A stretch of DNA of 64,000 bases from Podochytrium sp. JEL0797. Lineage: Eukaryota > Chytridiomycota > Chytridiomycetes > Chytridiales > Chytriomycetaceae. The number at the start of each line of letters is the position of its first letter. Position 1 is the first letter of the stretch. The translations under genes were made by a program, and so were the position numbers. The notes under the pieces were generated by a model, which saw only the letters and a program-made list of their open reading frames with translations, did no database searches and had not been told where the DNA came from. The stretch is from the NCBI GenBank assembly GCA_027596195.1, contig JADGJG010000017.1, positions 32,124 to 96,123 of the forward strand. Direction: 5' to 3'. Positions 1 to 11,346 of this stretch are shown piece after piece.

Positions 1-50
1 GCGCGTGCCTAGTAAGCACGAGGTCACCAGTTCAACTCTGGTAGGAGGCT
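1..50 (+). tRNA. tRNA-Thr(AGT), 5' end cut off by window
   Basis: Only the 3' half is present. The anticodon stem CGTGC/GCACG (4-8 and 16-20) encloses the loop CTAGTAA, giving anticodon AGT at 11-13 (tRNA-Thr reading ACT). A five-base variable region is followed by a T arm with stem ACCAG/CTGGT and loop TTCAACT (26-42). The 3' acceptor strand AGGAGGC is at 43-49 with discriminator T at 50. A T5 run at 54-58 fits an RNA polymerase III terminator. The D arm and 5' acceptor strand lie outside the window, so acceptor pairing cannot be checked. No CCA is encoded, as expected for a eukaryotic nuclear tRNA. Confidence 0.88.
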
Positions 51-58
51 CACTTTTT

Positions 59-434
59 CGACTTTAGTTTTGCGCATTTTATCGCGATTACCACATTGGC
101 CGCACCAAGATCGATATCCCTCTATCTAAAGACAGGGGAACTTCACCATCAGGTTTGATCTTTCTTTCCAGCCGCCGCCGGCATGTTGCGAGATCTGTGG
201 CAGCACGCCAGCTATCGCGGCTCATTTATGGATGCTCAAGCGCGATTAGGGTGTTCAGTTGGGTATATTCGATCGCATAATATTGAGGAAGAAAGGAGGG
301 ATGGGGAAGGGGGAAAATGCAGCAGGATTAAAACGAGGCCAACGTTCACAAAACGATGCAGAATGATTAGAGGATTTCGGTAAAAAAAAACTTGTTACAT
401 GACACCAAACAACAACAAAAATGAAAGCAATAAT
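59..434. other. Intergenic, nothing recognised
   Basis: This stretch lies between the tRNA and the 3' end of the surface-protein gene. It contains only short open frames with no recognisable domain or splice pattern, and an A-rich run near 381-390. I see no RNA gene or repeat in it. Confidence 0.5.
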
Positions 435-2308
435 TCAAGAACAAGCCGCCATCTCCTCCCCTTTCGTAATTGTTTTGCTCTCCTTTTTCTCCTCCTTCTG
501 CTTTCTACGTCTCGCAACCACAACACCAAACAAAATCCCACCCACTACAACAATTCCCGCCACAACTCCACCCACCGTAGCAACAGAAACCCCCTTCCCA
601 GACCCACCACCACCCGCAGCTCCTCCACCTTGTCCTCCAGTCGTATCCACCGTAAGCGAAAGCGAAGCCGCACCGGTAGTCGGCATCTGCGACCCAGCAC
701 CCGCCCCTCCCGCAACTTGCCGCACCTGAACATCACGACGACGACGTCTCAACGGCGCACCCGGCAAAGCAGTCCCATCAAACTCCAACGTCATATTAAA
801 CGTGTACGTCGTGCTCGCCTTATTCGCAATCAAAAACCCATTGCTACACAACTGATCCGCCGGCGTGAATCCCGTTTGCGCCGCGGAGAGATAACTCGCG
901 ACGCCTAGAGGCAGGATATTGGCCGGGAAACTGAAAATATTCGTGCCGTACCCTGTGGAAACGGAGGTGAAACAAGATCCATCGAGGAGCAGAGTGTTGC
1001 CGCTTCCGTCTCCGATGCTCACGGCCGTGACGTTGATGTACTGGCCGACGGATTGGAGCGAGTTGCTTGTGAGTGAGATTTGCCAGTTGTCTGTTGCGTA
1101 GAGGGTTGGAGTGGGTGGGGAGGATGTGATGTCGACGATGGCGGCGGAGATGTCGCTGATGGCGCCGATGGTGAGGATGAAGGCGCAGTTGCCGTTGACT
1201 TGGTTCGGTGTGGAGACGATGGAGAAGGAGGAGTCGATTTGGGCAGCGCCCGAGAGACAGGTTCCGGATGTGGTGGCTGTTTGGGCCGTTCCGACGCGGC
1301 AGAGTTTGGCGGTGGCTTGGTACGTGATCGGATTGGGGACGGCCGTGCCACAGGTTTCCGAAATGCCAGAGAAGGAGAATCGACCAGGTGCGCTGGCTGT
1401 TGTGACGTAAGTTCCGGTCATTTGGGGAGAAGTGAGAACAACGCTGTTGACAATGTAGCTCGCGTCCGAAGCCACGGCACTCAAAACGAAATTGAGGGTT
1501 CCAGCGCCAGTTCCTCCGTTGGTGATTGCGAAATCCTCAGAAATCACTGAGATTGTGACGGCAGTGTTGATGGAATTGGAGGCAATGGTTACAGCAGACG
1601 CTTGGTAGGGGTAGGAAACCAAGAAGGGATACATTTCACTCGCTTCATTGATACCAAGATTGGCTTGAACATCTAGACCGCTAATAAATGACATCAATAA
1701 TCTACTTGAAGGTTAAATGGAATTCGGTGAACGACTTACCCAAATCCGTTGATGACAGTGACGGTGGGAGTGGAAGTGACGGAACCGACGGCCGTCTTAT
1801 ATGTGGATGTAGCAGTCGAATGCACCATACATCCGTCTGTTTCAGCAAGTGTGGCAGTAACAAAACATCCGGTAGTTGGAGTAGCCGTCGCCGTCAGGAA
1901 CGGAGTGTAATACGAAGCACCACCACTGCTCACGCTCGTGAGCGTCGAAGTAACAAACGAAGAACGATACGTGGTCGCCCATCCGACAATTGTTGGAACA
2001 CATCCTGTCCCGGAAACAGTACGCGTCCCCGTTGTGTAAGTGTACGTGCTTGTAGCAAAGTTGAGAGTTTGCCCGTAGTTGGGAACGGTGAACACGAGGT
2101 TCGCGTTTCCACCGAGGAAGCCAACAGTTTTGGCTGAAGGAAGCATCAAGTCTGGCTCTTGAGGGGGGAGTGTGGCAGCGGCACCACATCCTGTGGGCAT
2201 GCCATTTACAGAGGCAGTGGGCACGGCGAATCCCGTATACGCGCCCAGTGGACCTGACGATGTTGTCGTGACACCGGGAACAGAAGAAGATGTGATAGCT
2301 GGAGCCAT
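435..2308 (-). CDS. Single-pass surface protein with polybasic cleavage-like site (intact copy)
   Basis: Two exons, 2308-1740 and 1680-435, are joined across a 59-bp GT-AG intron and give about 604 residues. The family is not recognised. Exon 1 encodes a Ser/Thr-rich region (about 1-189). Exon 2 encodes a beta-rich Cys-containing region, an Arg5-Asp run at about 501-505, a Gly-rich linker, one strong TM segment at about 557-579 and a basic cytosolic tail. A basic processing-like site upstream of a C-terminal TM resembles zona-pellucida-type surface proteins, but that is only an architectural analogy. No clear N-terminal signal peptide follows the chosen ATG, which is the one conserved in the second copy, so an unseen upstream exon is possible. 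Exon 1 and the intron are duplicated at 7931-8558; exon 2 is not, because the duplication breakpoint falls ten bases into it. Transcribed away from the chitinase gene. Confidence 0.65.
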
Positions 2309-2773
2309 GATGTTGCTTGGTTCTTTCTTTGGTTGGTTTGTGAAGAGGACCGGATCCCCTCCTTTTATTCCTCTTTTGCGCAGGCAGCTGCGCATGTGAT
2401 TTATTACTAATAAGTCGGAGGCGAAGGCTACGAGAGTTTTGATTCTGAAACATGCTGCGTATTTGAAACGTTGATTTTGAGGTCACTGCGGCGCAACGAA
2501 CCGAATTTAGTAATGACGGGGAGCTGTGAAGTTTCGAGTGATCCATTACGGCGTGCATAATTGACGGTCAGTGACTCACAAGTGACTTAATCAAGAATAA
2601 AATGGGGATGGTGAATGACGCGAAAAAATCCGAAAGATATGTTCGAAAAGGAAAGGAAGAATGTTGATTGGCGGAGTCGGACAAAGGGCGTGCCTGAGCC
2701 TGTGTCAGTCCTTCGAATTAACGCGAGTAGATTTTTGTCTGTAAAACAAACCAAAAATCAGTTCCTACGTGTG

Positions 2774-2797
2774 GAGCCCCCTTCTCTTCGGGGGCTC
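2774..2797. other. Perfect 8-bp stem hairpin upstream of chitinase (copy 1)
   Basis: GAGCCCCC (2774-2781) and GGGGGCTC (2790-2797) form a perfect inverted repeat with an 8-base spacer, about 170 bp before the chitinase ATG. Two direct copies of GGGAGGCTC follow near 2858-2880. They could be regulatory, but nothing in the sequence proves a function. Confidence 0.4.
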
Positions 2798-2964
2798 TGA
2801 ATGGTTGCAAAAGGAGCGTGATGTATGGCAATGGAACTGGGGAGGGGGGAATTTTCGGGAGGCTCTCCCAGGGAGGCTCCACTTGGCTTGACTCGAGCGA
2901 ACATGATTAAAAACGTCGACGTTTCCACAATTTTTTTCTAAAAAACCTGCACAAGCCAAGAACC

Positions 2965-4663
2965 ATGCGCCTCTCCCTCATTTTCGCTGCCGCTGCAGCC
3001 ACTTCTGTGACTGCAAAGTTGTCCCCGCAACCATTCAACCCGCAATTTACTGCGCCGCTGAACCCACCCACAGCTACGCTCGAATCCGGCAAGCGTCTCG
3101 TCGTATACTACGCCAACTGGGACATTTACGGAGACGACACCGTCTTCCCGAACGAGGACTACCACCCCGCTGACCTTCCGATCAGCCACTTGTCGGACAT
3201 AAACTACGCTTTTTACAACATTGCCAATTCCACGGACGGCGTCATGTCCGAGGTGCCCGTGACGCTCGACAACAATGCGGACTTTCTCGAAGTGTATAAC
3301 GCTTCTAATCCTGCTCGTCATGTTGGTGCGTTCGATGACAACAAGCAGGCGTATTTCGGGAACTTTGGGCAGTTCATGAAGTTGAAAATGTGAGTTGCGG
3401 ACTTGCAATTTTATTTTGATTGACACCTCCCCATTTTTTCCCCCGCGGAACACAGGCACCACGACTTCAACTTTGGACTTTCGATTGGTGGCTGGTCCAA
3501 CGGGGTTTTCTTCTCTAGCGCGATGAAACAGCCAAATGTGTTTATCAACGGCATCTTTGATCTCTTGAAGGCGTACCCTGGCTTGTTCAACCGCATCGAC
3601 ATGTGAGTCCTGACTTTAACCCACCCCTTTCTGATCCTCGCTCAACTGACAAAAAAAATCAGCGATTGGGAATACATCCAAAACACACCCACCGATCTCT
3701 TTGGCCCCGGTTTCTTTGACCCCACGAACCCGAACGAAGCGTCCGTCCAAGATGCTGCCAACTTTGCCACCTTCTTGCAACTCCTGCGCGAACGTCTCGA
3801 CAAGGAAGGCCTCACGCACTTTGAAATCAGTGCCGCGCTGCCGGCGGTTCCGAACCTCATTGAAATGTTGCCGTTGAAGGCAATGTCCAAGTACTTGGAT
3901 TTGTTTAACGTGATGACCTGTGAGTTCCCCCCCTTCCGTTGCATTTCCGCCCTCACCTTGCCTGACCGAACGCGTCCCCATAACTATAGATGACATGAGT
4001 GGCTCCAAACTCCTCACGTACCCTCTCGCCGGTCCACAAGCCAACGTGTACAGCGTATCCCCATACGCGCTCCACTCTGTTGATCAAGCCATCCAAACGT
4101 ACCTCGCGCACGGCGTCCCCGCCCACAAAATCACCATCGGCGTGGCCATGTATTCCGACATCAACGGCAACACAACAGGTCTCGGTCAGCCAACCTCTGG
4201 TGCTGGATCCGACGTGTACAACACCATTTGTCCTTACGGAAACTGCGATTACCGTCAACTCCCACTCCCAGGAAGCACGCTCTACTGGGACTCGGCGTCC
4301 AAGTCGAGTTACTCGTACGACCCTGTCACGAAGGACCTGTTGAGTTTCGATACCGTGTATTCCGTCGCTGAAAAGTGTCAGTACGTGTGGGATCACGGGT
4401 TGGCTGGGTTCATTGCGTGGGAGGCTTCTGGTGACACGAGAGACGTTACTTCCAAGAGAAGCTTGATGGGTGCCATGAGCAAGTGTTTGAGCACGGATCC
4501 AAGAAGAAACCATGGAACGCCTTGCAGTGGGAAAGCGAAGGGATGCGCTGCGACCGCGTTGGCAACTTGTGTGAGCAATGCGTGGGTGGTCAAGGATTGT
4601 CCAAGTGGCCAAGTGTGTTTGGGTGAGGGGCAAGCCACCAAATGCGGACTTCCAACGTTTTAA
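2965..4663 (+). CDS. Secreted GH18 chitinase with C-terminal Cys-rich module (copy 1)
   Basis: Four exons, 2965-3389, 3456-3602, 3663-3919 and 3990-4663, give 500 residues. An N-terminal signal peptide (about 1-17, hydrophobic Ala-rich) predicts secretion. The family-18 catalytic signature DIDWE is formed across intron 2, with the proton-donor Glu at about 194, and the substrate-contact motif MTYD (about 275-278) is formed across intron 3. The last about 50 residues hold evenly spaced cysteines and look like a small chitin-binding module of the CBM19 type. GH18 enzymes hydrolyse beta-1,4-GlcNAc links with substrate-assisted catalysis. Likely roles are extracellular chitin degradation or wall remodelling. 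The gene shares a 656-bp upstream region with the divergent surface-protein gene. An identical copy lies 6251 bp downstream. Confidence 0.93.
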
Positions 4664-5095
4664 AGATGCTCATTAGAAGGGTGGTTTTTTTTGAATAAAT
4701 GACAGTAAAGTGAAATGTCATATTTTGCAACAGGCAGATTGGAAGCTGAAAAAATTATTAAATGGCTTGCCGTTTGACAGGTGTCAACGGGCTGACATCA
4801 TTTCTGAGCATTGCCGAGCGCAGATCAAGCTATCTTTACCCCCCGGGATTTCATTTTTTGTTGCCTTATCTCATCCTCAAACACTTCGAAGTTTGGTCGA
4901 CTAGCACGCAGTTTAGTAATTGGGGTGAGGATTAGTGGAAGATGTTTTTGAGTTTTTTTGGAAGTTTCCAAATCTCAATTTGTGAACCCCTTCAAATGAG
5001 GCAAAATGAATAACCAGTTTTGCGTCTGGCTATCATATATGTCAATATTTAAAGAGTTCCTTGTATGGGCCTGCAGTGACAATCTCGTTGAATTT

Positions 5096-6656
5096 TCCGG
5101 CGCCCACAACTTCCCGTCGCATTCGTGTGATTGCCGTTTGGAGCTCCCTACCTCCCCACGGCTGGACAAGCTGCACTCCACATTCTGCGTGATGTGTCAA
5201 GATTCGTTTTGGTTGACACAGCGCTTCGATTCCACCATCCCGCAAATCGACAAAACTTTTCGTTTGCAGCCGCGGCAGCAAACCAACCCCATCACCTCGG
5301 TCCCTTCCTCACCCCACCCGTCCACAACCCCTCGAATCGCTGGCATGTGATTATCCATCTGGAAGCCAGTCGGCTCCAGAAAGACTCAACAACTCCACCT
5401 GTCGCCATTTCATTGCTTGGGTTGGGAGACTTTCGAAGCTTGTGAGTGCCCCCCCTTATTTCTCTCTATCCATTTCTGTGGGCCTCTTTCTCACCTCCCT
5501 GTTCAGTTGTTTGGACAGGCTTGTCAGGCAACTTCCTTTCTATAATTTCTGCCCCCCGTAAGTCCACACTTAAGAAATGAATGGGACTCCCACTTACCTG
5601 CAATAGAATTTGCCTTCAACTCCATGGCTGACCTGAAGACTAAACTCTCCCGTTTTGAATGAGACATTGTGTGCCAACCTGGATCCCCAACCCACATCTC
5701 TACCAACTCCGACCCAGCAATACTCCTCAACAATGAAGGCTTCCTTGAACACCTTCACAACAGAAGCCGTCACTGCCACCAAACTCAAGTTTGACAGGTT
5801 GCATCCCCTCCAGACTTACAAAAAGAGCTGGCCACTTTGAGGCTTTGAGGGTGATTCTCCGTCAATCTGCAAACCCTGTCTTCCCAAGCTTGCTGGTACT
5901 CCCAAGATCAACCAGCACTTGTAATGCGTCAAGTGGCCACCCCTTGGCAGGCGTGGACTTGGATCAAATCGCTTTCCATGGTGGAAGTTATCCCTTTCAC
6001 GAGAGCCTTGGCGCTTTCTGTGGTAGTTGCAAGAAGGATGGCAGGAATGAAGTTGTGAGGCGGGATGACTTCAAGATGAGCAACTCCTTCATTCGAGGAT
6101 TGGTGGAAAAGTTCAACTCGAGTCATAGATTTTTATGCGAGAGGTTCGTTTAGAAGAAGTGAATGGACGCGGGACGTTTCGGAGTTCTCTGGTTGCAAAT
6201 GCGAGGAATGCAGTCCATTGACGTTAAAGTTCAGTGCTTTGAAGAGTGGGGGTTACCATGGGGTGATCCAATGTGGGTTTAGCACCGCAAAGGAGCATGG
6301 TTTTTCGGCAGAGCATAAGTGTGCAGGCCCCATTTCTCAGTTATGATAATGGTGGTGAAAATGACCTTCTCCCTGTGGCATCGATTGTCTTCGAGAAAGT
6401 GGATCTTGAGAAACTCTGTTTGATGCCAGCATTGTTTCCCATTTCCCCCTTCATTAACTCCACCCACACTGTCACCACCTCCTACTCTGCCAACGGCACC
6501 CCCACCTTCACTGCCTCTACTACTTCCACTGCCCCCATCATTGATTCTGCTGACTCCACCTCAGTCCACACACCCACCCCCATCACCTACTGCCCACGGG
6601 AGTACAGCTCCCATCTTCATCGCCCCTTCTCTCAATGTCTATTCAAGGGAAACTAG
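5096..6656 (+). pseudogene. Decayed coding region of unknown family (copy 1)
   Basis: Between the chitinase and the F-box/LRR gene several plus-strand frames look protein-like but are broken by stops and frame changes: 5131-5445, 5791-6153, about 6153-6345 in another frame (with a CKCEECSP cysteine cluster) and 6273-6656 (Thr/Ser-rich tail). No continuous splice model could be found and no domain is recognised. It may instead be a real gene whose introns I cannot resolve. An identical copy is at 11347-12907. Confidence 0.3.
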
Positions 6657-6849
6657 CAACAGCTCTTGGAACTCGTGATTTGCCTTCGATTTTGATTCAA
6701 GATTTTTCCCCAAATTCCCCAACCCTCCAACCTGCTGACAACAAATTGTGAATCACTAGTGCATTGCGGGTAAAGGGAAAGAATTTGTGTAACTCTGATG
6801 AGAGCAACAAGCCTAATATTTAGAGCAAAATATTTTATTGTGTGGTTCC

Positions 6850-8558
6850 TCAAATCGAGAAGTCCACATCATCACGGAAAGCAAACGAGCACGTCAGCCC
6901 ATCATTCTCATGAAAATTCGCGTCGGTCAGCTCCCTCAAATCCCCAATCTCAACTGGAATCTCTCCCATCAATGCGTTCTTTTTCAACCACAGTGACTCC
7001 AACTTCACCAACCTCCCGAATTCGCGAGGAATGAGACCGGTCAAGGAACAGTTTTCGAGTCCCAAGACCTCCAATTCAGTGAGGTTGCCCAGTTCCACAG
7101 GCAATGTACCCCCAAGATTTGGGTTGTGACCAAGGGTCAGCTCCCTGAGCTTGGTGCACTGTGAGAGTGCAACAGGAATGCCGCCCGTCAGTTGGTTTTC
7201 GCAGAGGTGAAGATCATTCAACATCGCCAATTTGGCGATACTGGCTGGGATAGGACCCTCAATGGAATTGGAGCTCAGACGCAAGCCCGTGAGATTCTCC
7301 AGAAGTCCAATTTCAAATGGAATCGTGCCCGTCAACGCGCAGTACTCGATTGATAAAACTTTAAGCTGCTTGGAATACATGAGTGCGGGAGGAATTGGGC
7401 AGTTGAAGGTGCCATTGCCCTGCTCCCAGAACACGAATTCTAGCTTTCCCCACCATTTACGAATATACTCGGATTGATATGTGGCGGGGCTAGTAAGATA
7501 GATGAGATCATCTGGTGTTGGATCCCAGGAATTAACTTCTGTGGGGTGTGGAAGCGGGACGAAGCGGACCATGTTTTGGAGAGAAAACGACTTTGACGCA
7601 ATGACGGCTTGGAATGCCCTCGACAGCCTTCGGAACTTCCATACTTGTCTCGGAGGAACCCAGCTGAAGATTCGTGAGACCGCTTCTCGTGGGAGACTCG
7701 TCAGGCGGGTGTAATGCTTCGTGGTTGGGTTTTGGAGTTGCAGAATTTGAAGAGTCAACTGGCGGTGGTTCTCGAAAATCAGTTGCGATTGTTGGGTCAT
7801 CTGAGTGTGGACTGAAGACTGCAGGGAAGCGATACGAGCGGCGGTGCATTCGGTTGAGTCCTGGATGGCTTTCGTTTGGTTCGCAGCCAGGCGGTCCAAC
7901 TGCTTCTGGAGATCGAGAACATCTAGACCGCTAATAAATGACATCAATAATCTACTTGAAGGTTAAATGGAATTCGGTGAACGACTTACCCAAATCCGTT
8001 GATGACAGTCACAGTGGGAGTGGAAGTGACGGAACCGACTGCCGTCGTGTATGTAGACGTAGCAGTCGAATGCACCATACATCCATCAGTTTCAGCAAGT
8101 GTGGCAGTAACGAAACATCCGGTAGTGGGAGTAGCCGTCGCCGTCAAAAACGGGGTGTAGTACGAAGCACCACCACTGCTCACGCTCGTGAGCGTCGAAG
8201 TAACAAACGAAGAACGATATGTGGTTGCCCATCCGACGATTGTTGGAACACATCCTGTCCCGGAAACAGTACGCGTCCCCGTCGTGTAAGTGTACGTGCT
8301 CGTAGCAAAGTTGAGAGTTTGTCCGTAGTTGGGAACGGTGAACACGAGGTTCGCGTTTCCACCGAGGAAGCCAACAGTTTTGGCTGAAGGAAGCATCAAG
8401 TCTGGCTCTTGAGGGGGGAGTGTGGCAGCTGCACCACAGCCTGTGGGCATGCCAGCCACAGAGGCAGTGGGCACGGCGAATCCCGTATATGTGCCCCCTG
8501 GAGCTGAAGATGTTGTCGCGACACCGGGAACAGAAGAAGATGTGATAGCTGGAGCCAT
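6850..8558 (-). CDS. Chimeric gene: surface-protein exon 1 fused in frame to F-box/LRR body
   Basis: Exon 1 (8558-7990) is the second copy of the surface-protein first exon with its intact donor and intron. Exon 2 (7930-6850) starts with the first ten bases of surface-protein exon 2 (encoding GLDV) and passes at the duplication junction into the F-box/LRR gene without frame loss, giving about 549 residues. The predicted protein is a Ser/Thr-rich N-terminal half followed by coiled-coil, F-box-like helix region and plant-type LRRs ending at the normal stop. The promoter is the duplicated surface-protein/chitinase bidirectional region. The F-box/LRR part lacks only its first about 40 residues. 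Whether it is expressed is unknown; the frame and splice sites are intact. Confidence 0.7.
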
Positions 8559-9024
8559 GATGTTGCTTGGTTCTTTCTTTGGTTGGTTTGTGAAGAGGAC
8601 CGGATCCCCTCCTTTTATTCCTTTTTTTGCGCAGGCTGCTGCGCATGTGATTTATTACTAATAAGTCGGAGGCGAAGGCTACGAGAGTTTTGATTCTGAA
8701 ACATGCTGCGTATTTGAAACGTTGATTTTGAGGTCACTGCGGCGCAACGAACCGAATTTAGTAATGACGGGGAGCTGTGAAGTTTCGAGTGATCCATTAC
8801 GGCGTGCATAATTGACGGTCAGTGACTCACAAGTGACTTAATCAAGAATAAAATGGGGATGGTGAATGACGCGAAAAAATCCGAAAGATATGTTCGAAAA
8901 GGAAAGGAAGAATGTTGATTGGCGGAGTCGGACAAAGGGCGTGCCTGAGCCTGTGTCAGTCCTTCGAATTAACGCGAGTAGATTTTTGTCTGTAAAACAA
9001 ACCAAAAATCAGTTCCTACGTGTG

Positions 9025-9048
9025 GAGCCCCCTTCTCTTCGGGGGCTC
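9025..9048. other. Hairpin upstream of chitinase (copy 2)
   Basis: Identical to the hairpin at 2774-2797, displaced by 6251 bp with the duplicated unit. Confidence 0.4.
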
Positions 9049-9215
9049 TGAATGGTTGCAAAAGGAGCGTGATGTATGGCAATGGAACTGGGGAGGGGGG
9101 AATTTTCGGGAGGCTCTCCCAGGGAGGCTCCACTTGGCTTGACTCGAGCGAACATGATTAAAAACGTCGACGTTTCCACAATTTTTTTCTAAAAAACCTG
9201 CACAAGCCAAGAACC

Positions 9216-10914
9216 ATGCGCCTCTCCCTCATTTTCGCTGCCGCTGCAGCCACTTCTGTGACTGCAAAGTTGTCCCCGCAACCATTCAACCCGCAATTTA
9301 CTGCGCCGCTGAACCCACCCACAGCTACGCTCGAATCCGGCAAGCGTCTCGTCGTATACTACGCCAACTGGGACATTTACGGAGACGACACCGTCTTCCC
9401 GAACGAGGACTACCACCCCGCTGACCTTCCGATCAGCCACTTGTCGGACATAAACTACGCTTTTTACAACATTGCCAATTCCACGGACGGCGTCATGTCC
9501 GAGGTGCCCGTGACGCTCGACAACAATGCGGACTTTCTCGAAGTGTATAACGCTTCTAATCCTGCTCGTCATGTTGGTGCGTTCGATGACAACAAGCAGG
9601 CGTATTTCGGGAACTTTGGGCAGTTCATGAAGTTGAAAATGTGAGTTGCGGACTTGCAATTTTATTTTGATTGACACCTCCCCATTTTTTCCCCCGCGGA
9701 ACACAGGCACCACGACTTCAACTTTGGACTTTCGATTGGTGGCTGGTCCAACGGGGTTTTCTTCTCTAGCGCGATGAAACAGCCAAATGTGTTTATCAAC
9801 GGCATCTTTGATCTCTTGAAGGCGTACCCTGGCTTGTTCAACCGCATCGACATGTGAGTCCTGACTTTAACCCACCCCTTTCTGATCCTCGCTCAACTGA
9901 CAAAAAAAATCAGCGATTGGGAATACATCCAAAACACACCCACCGATCTCTTTGGCCCCGGTTTCTTTGACCCCACGAACCCGAACGAAGCGTCCGTCCA
10001 AGATGCTGCCAACTTTGCCACCTTCTTGCAACTCCTGCGCGAACGTCTCGACAAGGAAGGCCTCACGCACTTTGAAATCAGTGCCGCGCTGCCGGCGGTT
10101 CCGAACCTCATTGAAATGTTGCCGTTGAAGGCAATGTCCAAGTACTTGGATTTGTTTAACGTGATGACCTGTGAGTTCCCCCCCTTCCGTTGCATTTCCG
10201 CCCTCACCTTGCCTGACCGAACGCGTCCCCATAACTATAGATGACATGAGTGGCTCCAAACTCCTCACGTACCCTCTCGCCGGTCCACAAGCCAACGTGT
10301 ACAGCGTATCCCCATACGCGCTCCACTCTGTTGATCAAGCCATCCAAACGTACCTCGCGCACGGCGTCCCCGCCCACAAAATCACCATCGGCGTGGCCAT
10401 GTATTCCGACATCAACGGCAACACAACAGGTCTCGGTCAGCCAACCTCTGGTGCTGGATCCGACGTGTACAACACCATTTGTCCTTACGGAAACTGCGAT
10501 TACCGTCAACTCCCACTCCCAGGAAGCACGCTCTACTGGGACTCGGCGTCCAAGTCGAGTTACTCGTACGACCCTGTCACGAAGGACCTGTTGAGTTTCG
10601 ATACCGTGTATTCCGTCGCTGAAAAGTGTCAGTACGTGTGGGATCACGGGTTGGCTGGGTTCATTGCGTGGGAGGCTTCTGGTGACACGAGAGACGTTAC
10701 TTCCAAGAGAAGCTTGATGGGTGCCATGAGCAAGTGTTTGAGCACGGATCCAAGAAGAAACCATGGAACGCCTTGCAGTGGGAAAGCGAAGGGATGCGCT
10801 GCGACCGCGTTGGCAACTTGTGTGAGCAATGCGTGGGTGGTCAAGGATTGTCCAAGTGGCCAAGTGTGTTTGGGTGAGGGGCAAGCCACCAAATGCGGAC
10901 TTCCAACGTTTTAA
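9216..10914 (+). CDS. Secreted GH18 chitinase (copy 2)
   Basis: Exons 9216-9640, 9707-9853, 9914-10170 and 10241-10914 are the exact counterparts of the chitinase at 2965-4663. The encoded 500-residue protein appears identical, including the signal peptide, the DIDWE catalytic motif, the MTYD motif and the C-terminal Cys-rich module. It is the product of the recent tandem duplication. Its 5' neighbour is now the chimeric gene in place of the intact surface-protein gene, but the intervening 657-bp region is nearly unchanged, so similar expression is expected. Two identical copies would raise dosage of the enzyme. Confidence 0.93.
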
Positions 10915-11346
10915 AGATGCTCATTAGAAGGGTGGTTTTTTTTGAATAAATGACAGTAAAGTGAAATGTCATATTTTGCAACAGGCAGATTGGAAGCTGA
11001 AAAAATTATTAAATGGCTTGCCGTTTGACAGGTGTCAACGGGCTGACATCATTTCTGAGCATTGCCGAGCGCAGATCAAGCTATCTTTACCCCCCGGGAT
11101 TTCATTTTTTGTTGCCTTATCTCATCCTCAAACACTTCGAAGTTTGGTCGACTAGCACGCAGTTTAGTAATTGGGGTGAGGATTAGTGGAAGATGTTTTT
11201 GAGTTTTTTTGGAAGTTTCCAAATCTCAATTTGTGAACCCCTTCAAATGAGGCAAAATGAATAACCAGTTTTGCGTCTGGCTATCATATATGTCAATATT
11301 TAAAGAGTTCCTTGTATGGGCCTGCAGTGACAATCTCGTTGAATTT

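Larger units (their letters stand above)
1668..7917. repeat. Tandem duplication, unit 1 (6250 bp)
   Basis: This unit is repeated directly at 7918-14168. Offsets are 6250 on the left and 6251 after a 1-bp indel near 2373. Every stretch I compared from about 2400 to 7917 is identical to the second unit, while about 35 differences cluster in 1760-2390. The left edge lies inside exon 2 of the surface-protein gene and the right edge inside the F-box/LRR coding sequence. The junction at 7917/7918 shows only one base of microhomology (G), so it looks like end joining or a replication-based event, not recombination between repeats. Confidence 0.93.

Noticed and set aside
3953..4633. Long minus-strand frame antisense to the chitinase (also 10204-10884)
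   Set aside because: It overlaps exon 4 of a clear GH18 gene and has no recognisable features; a coding shadow.
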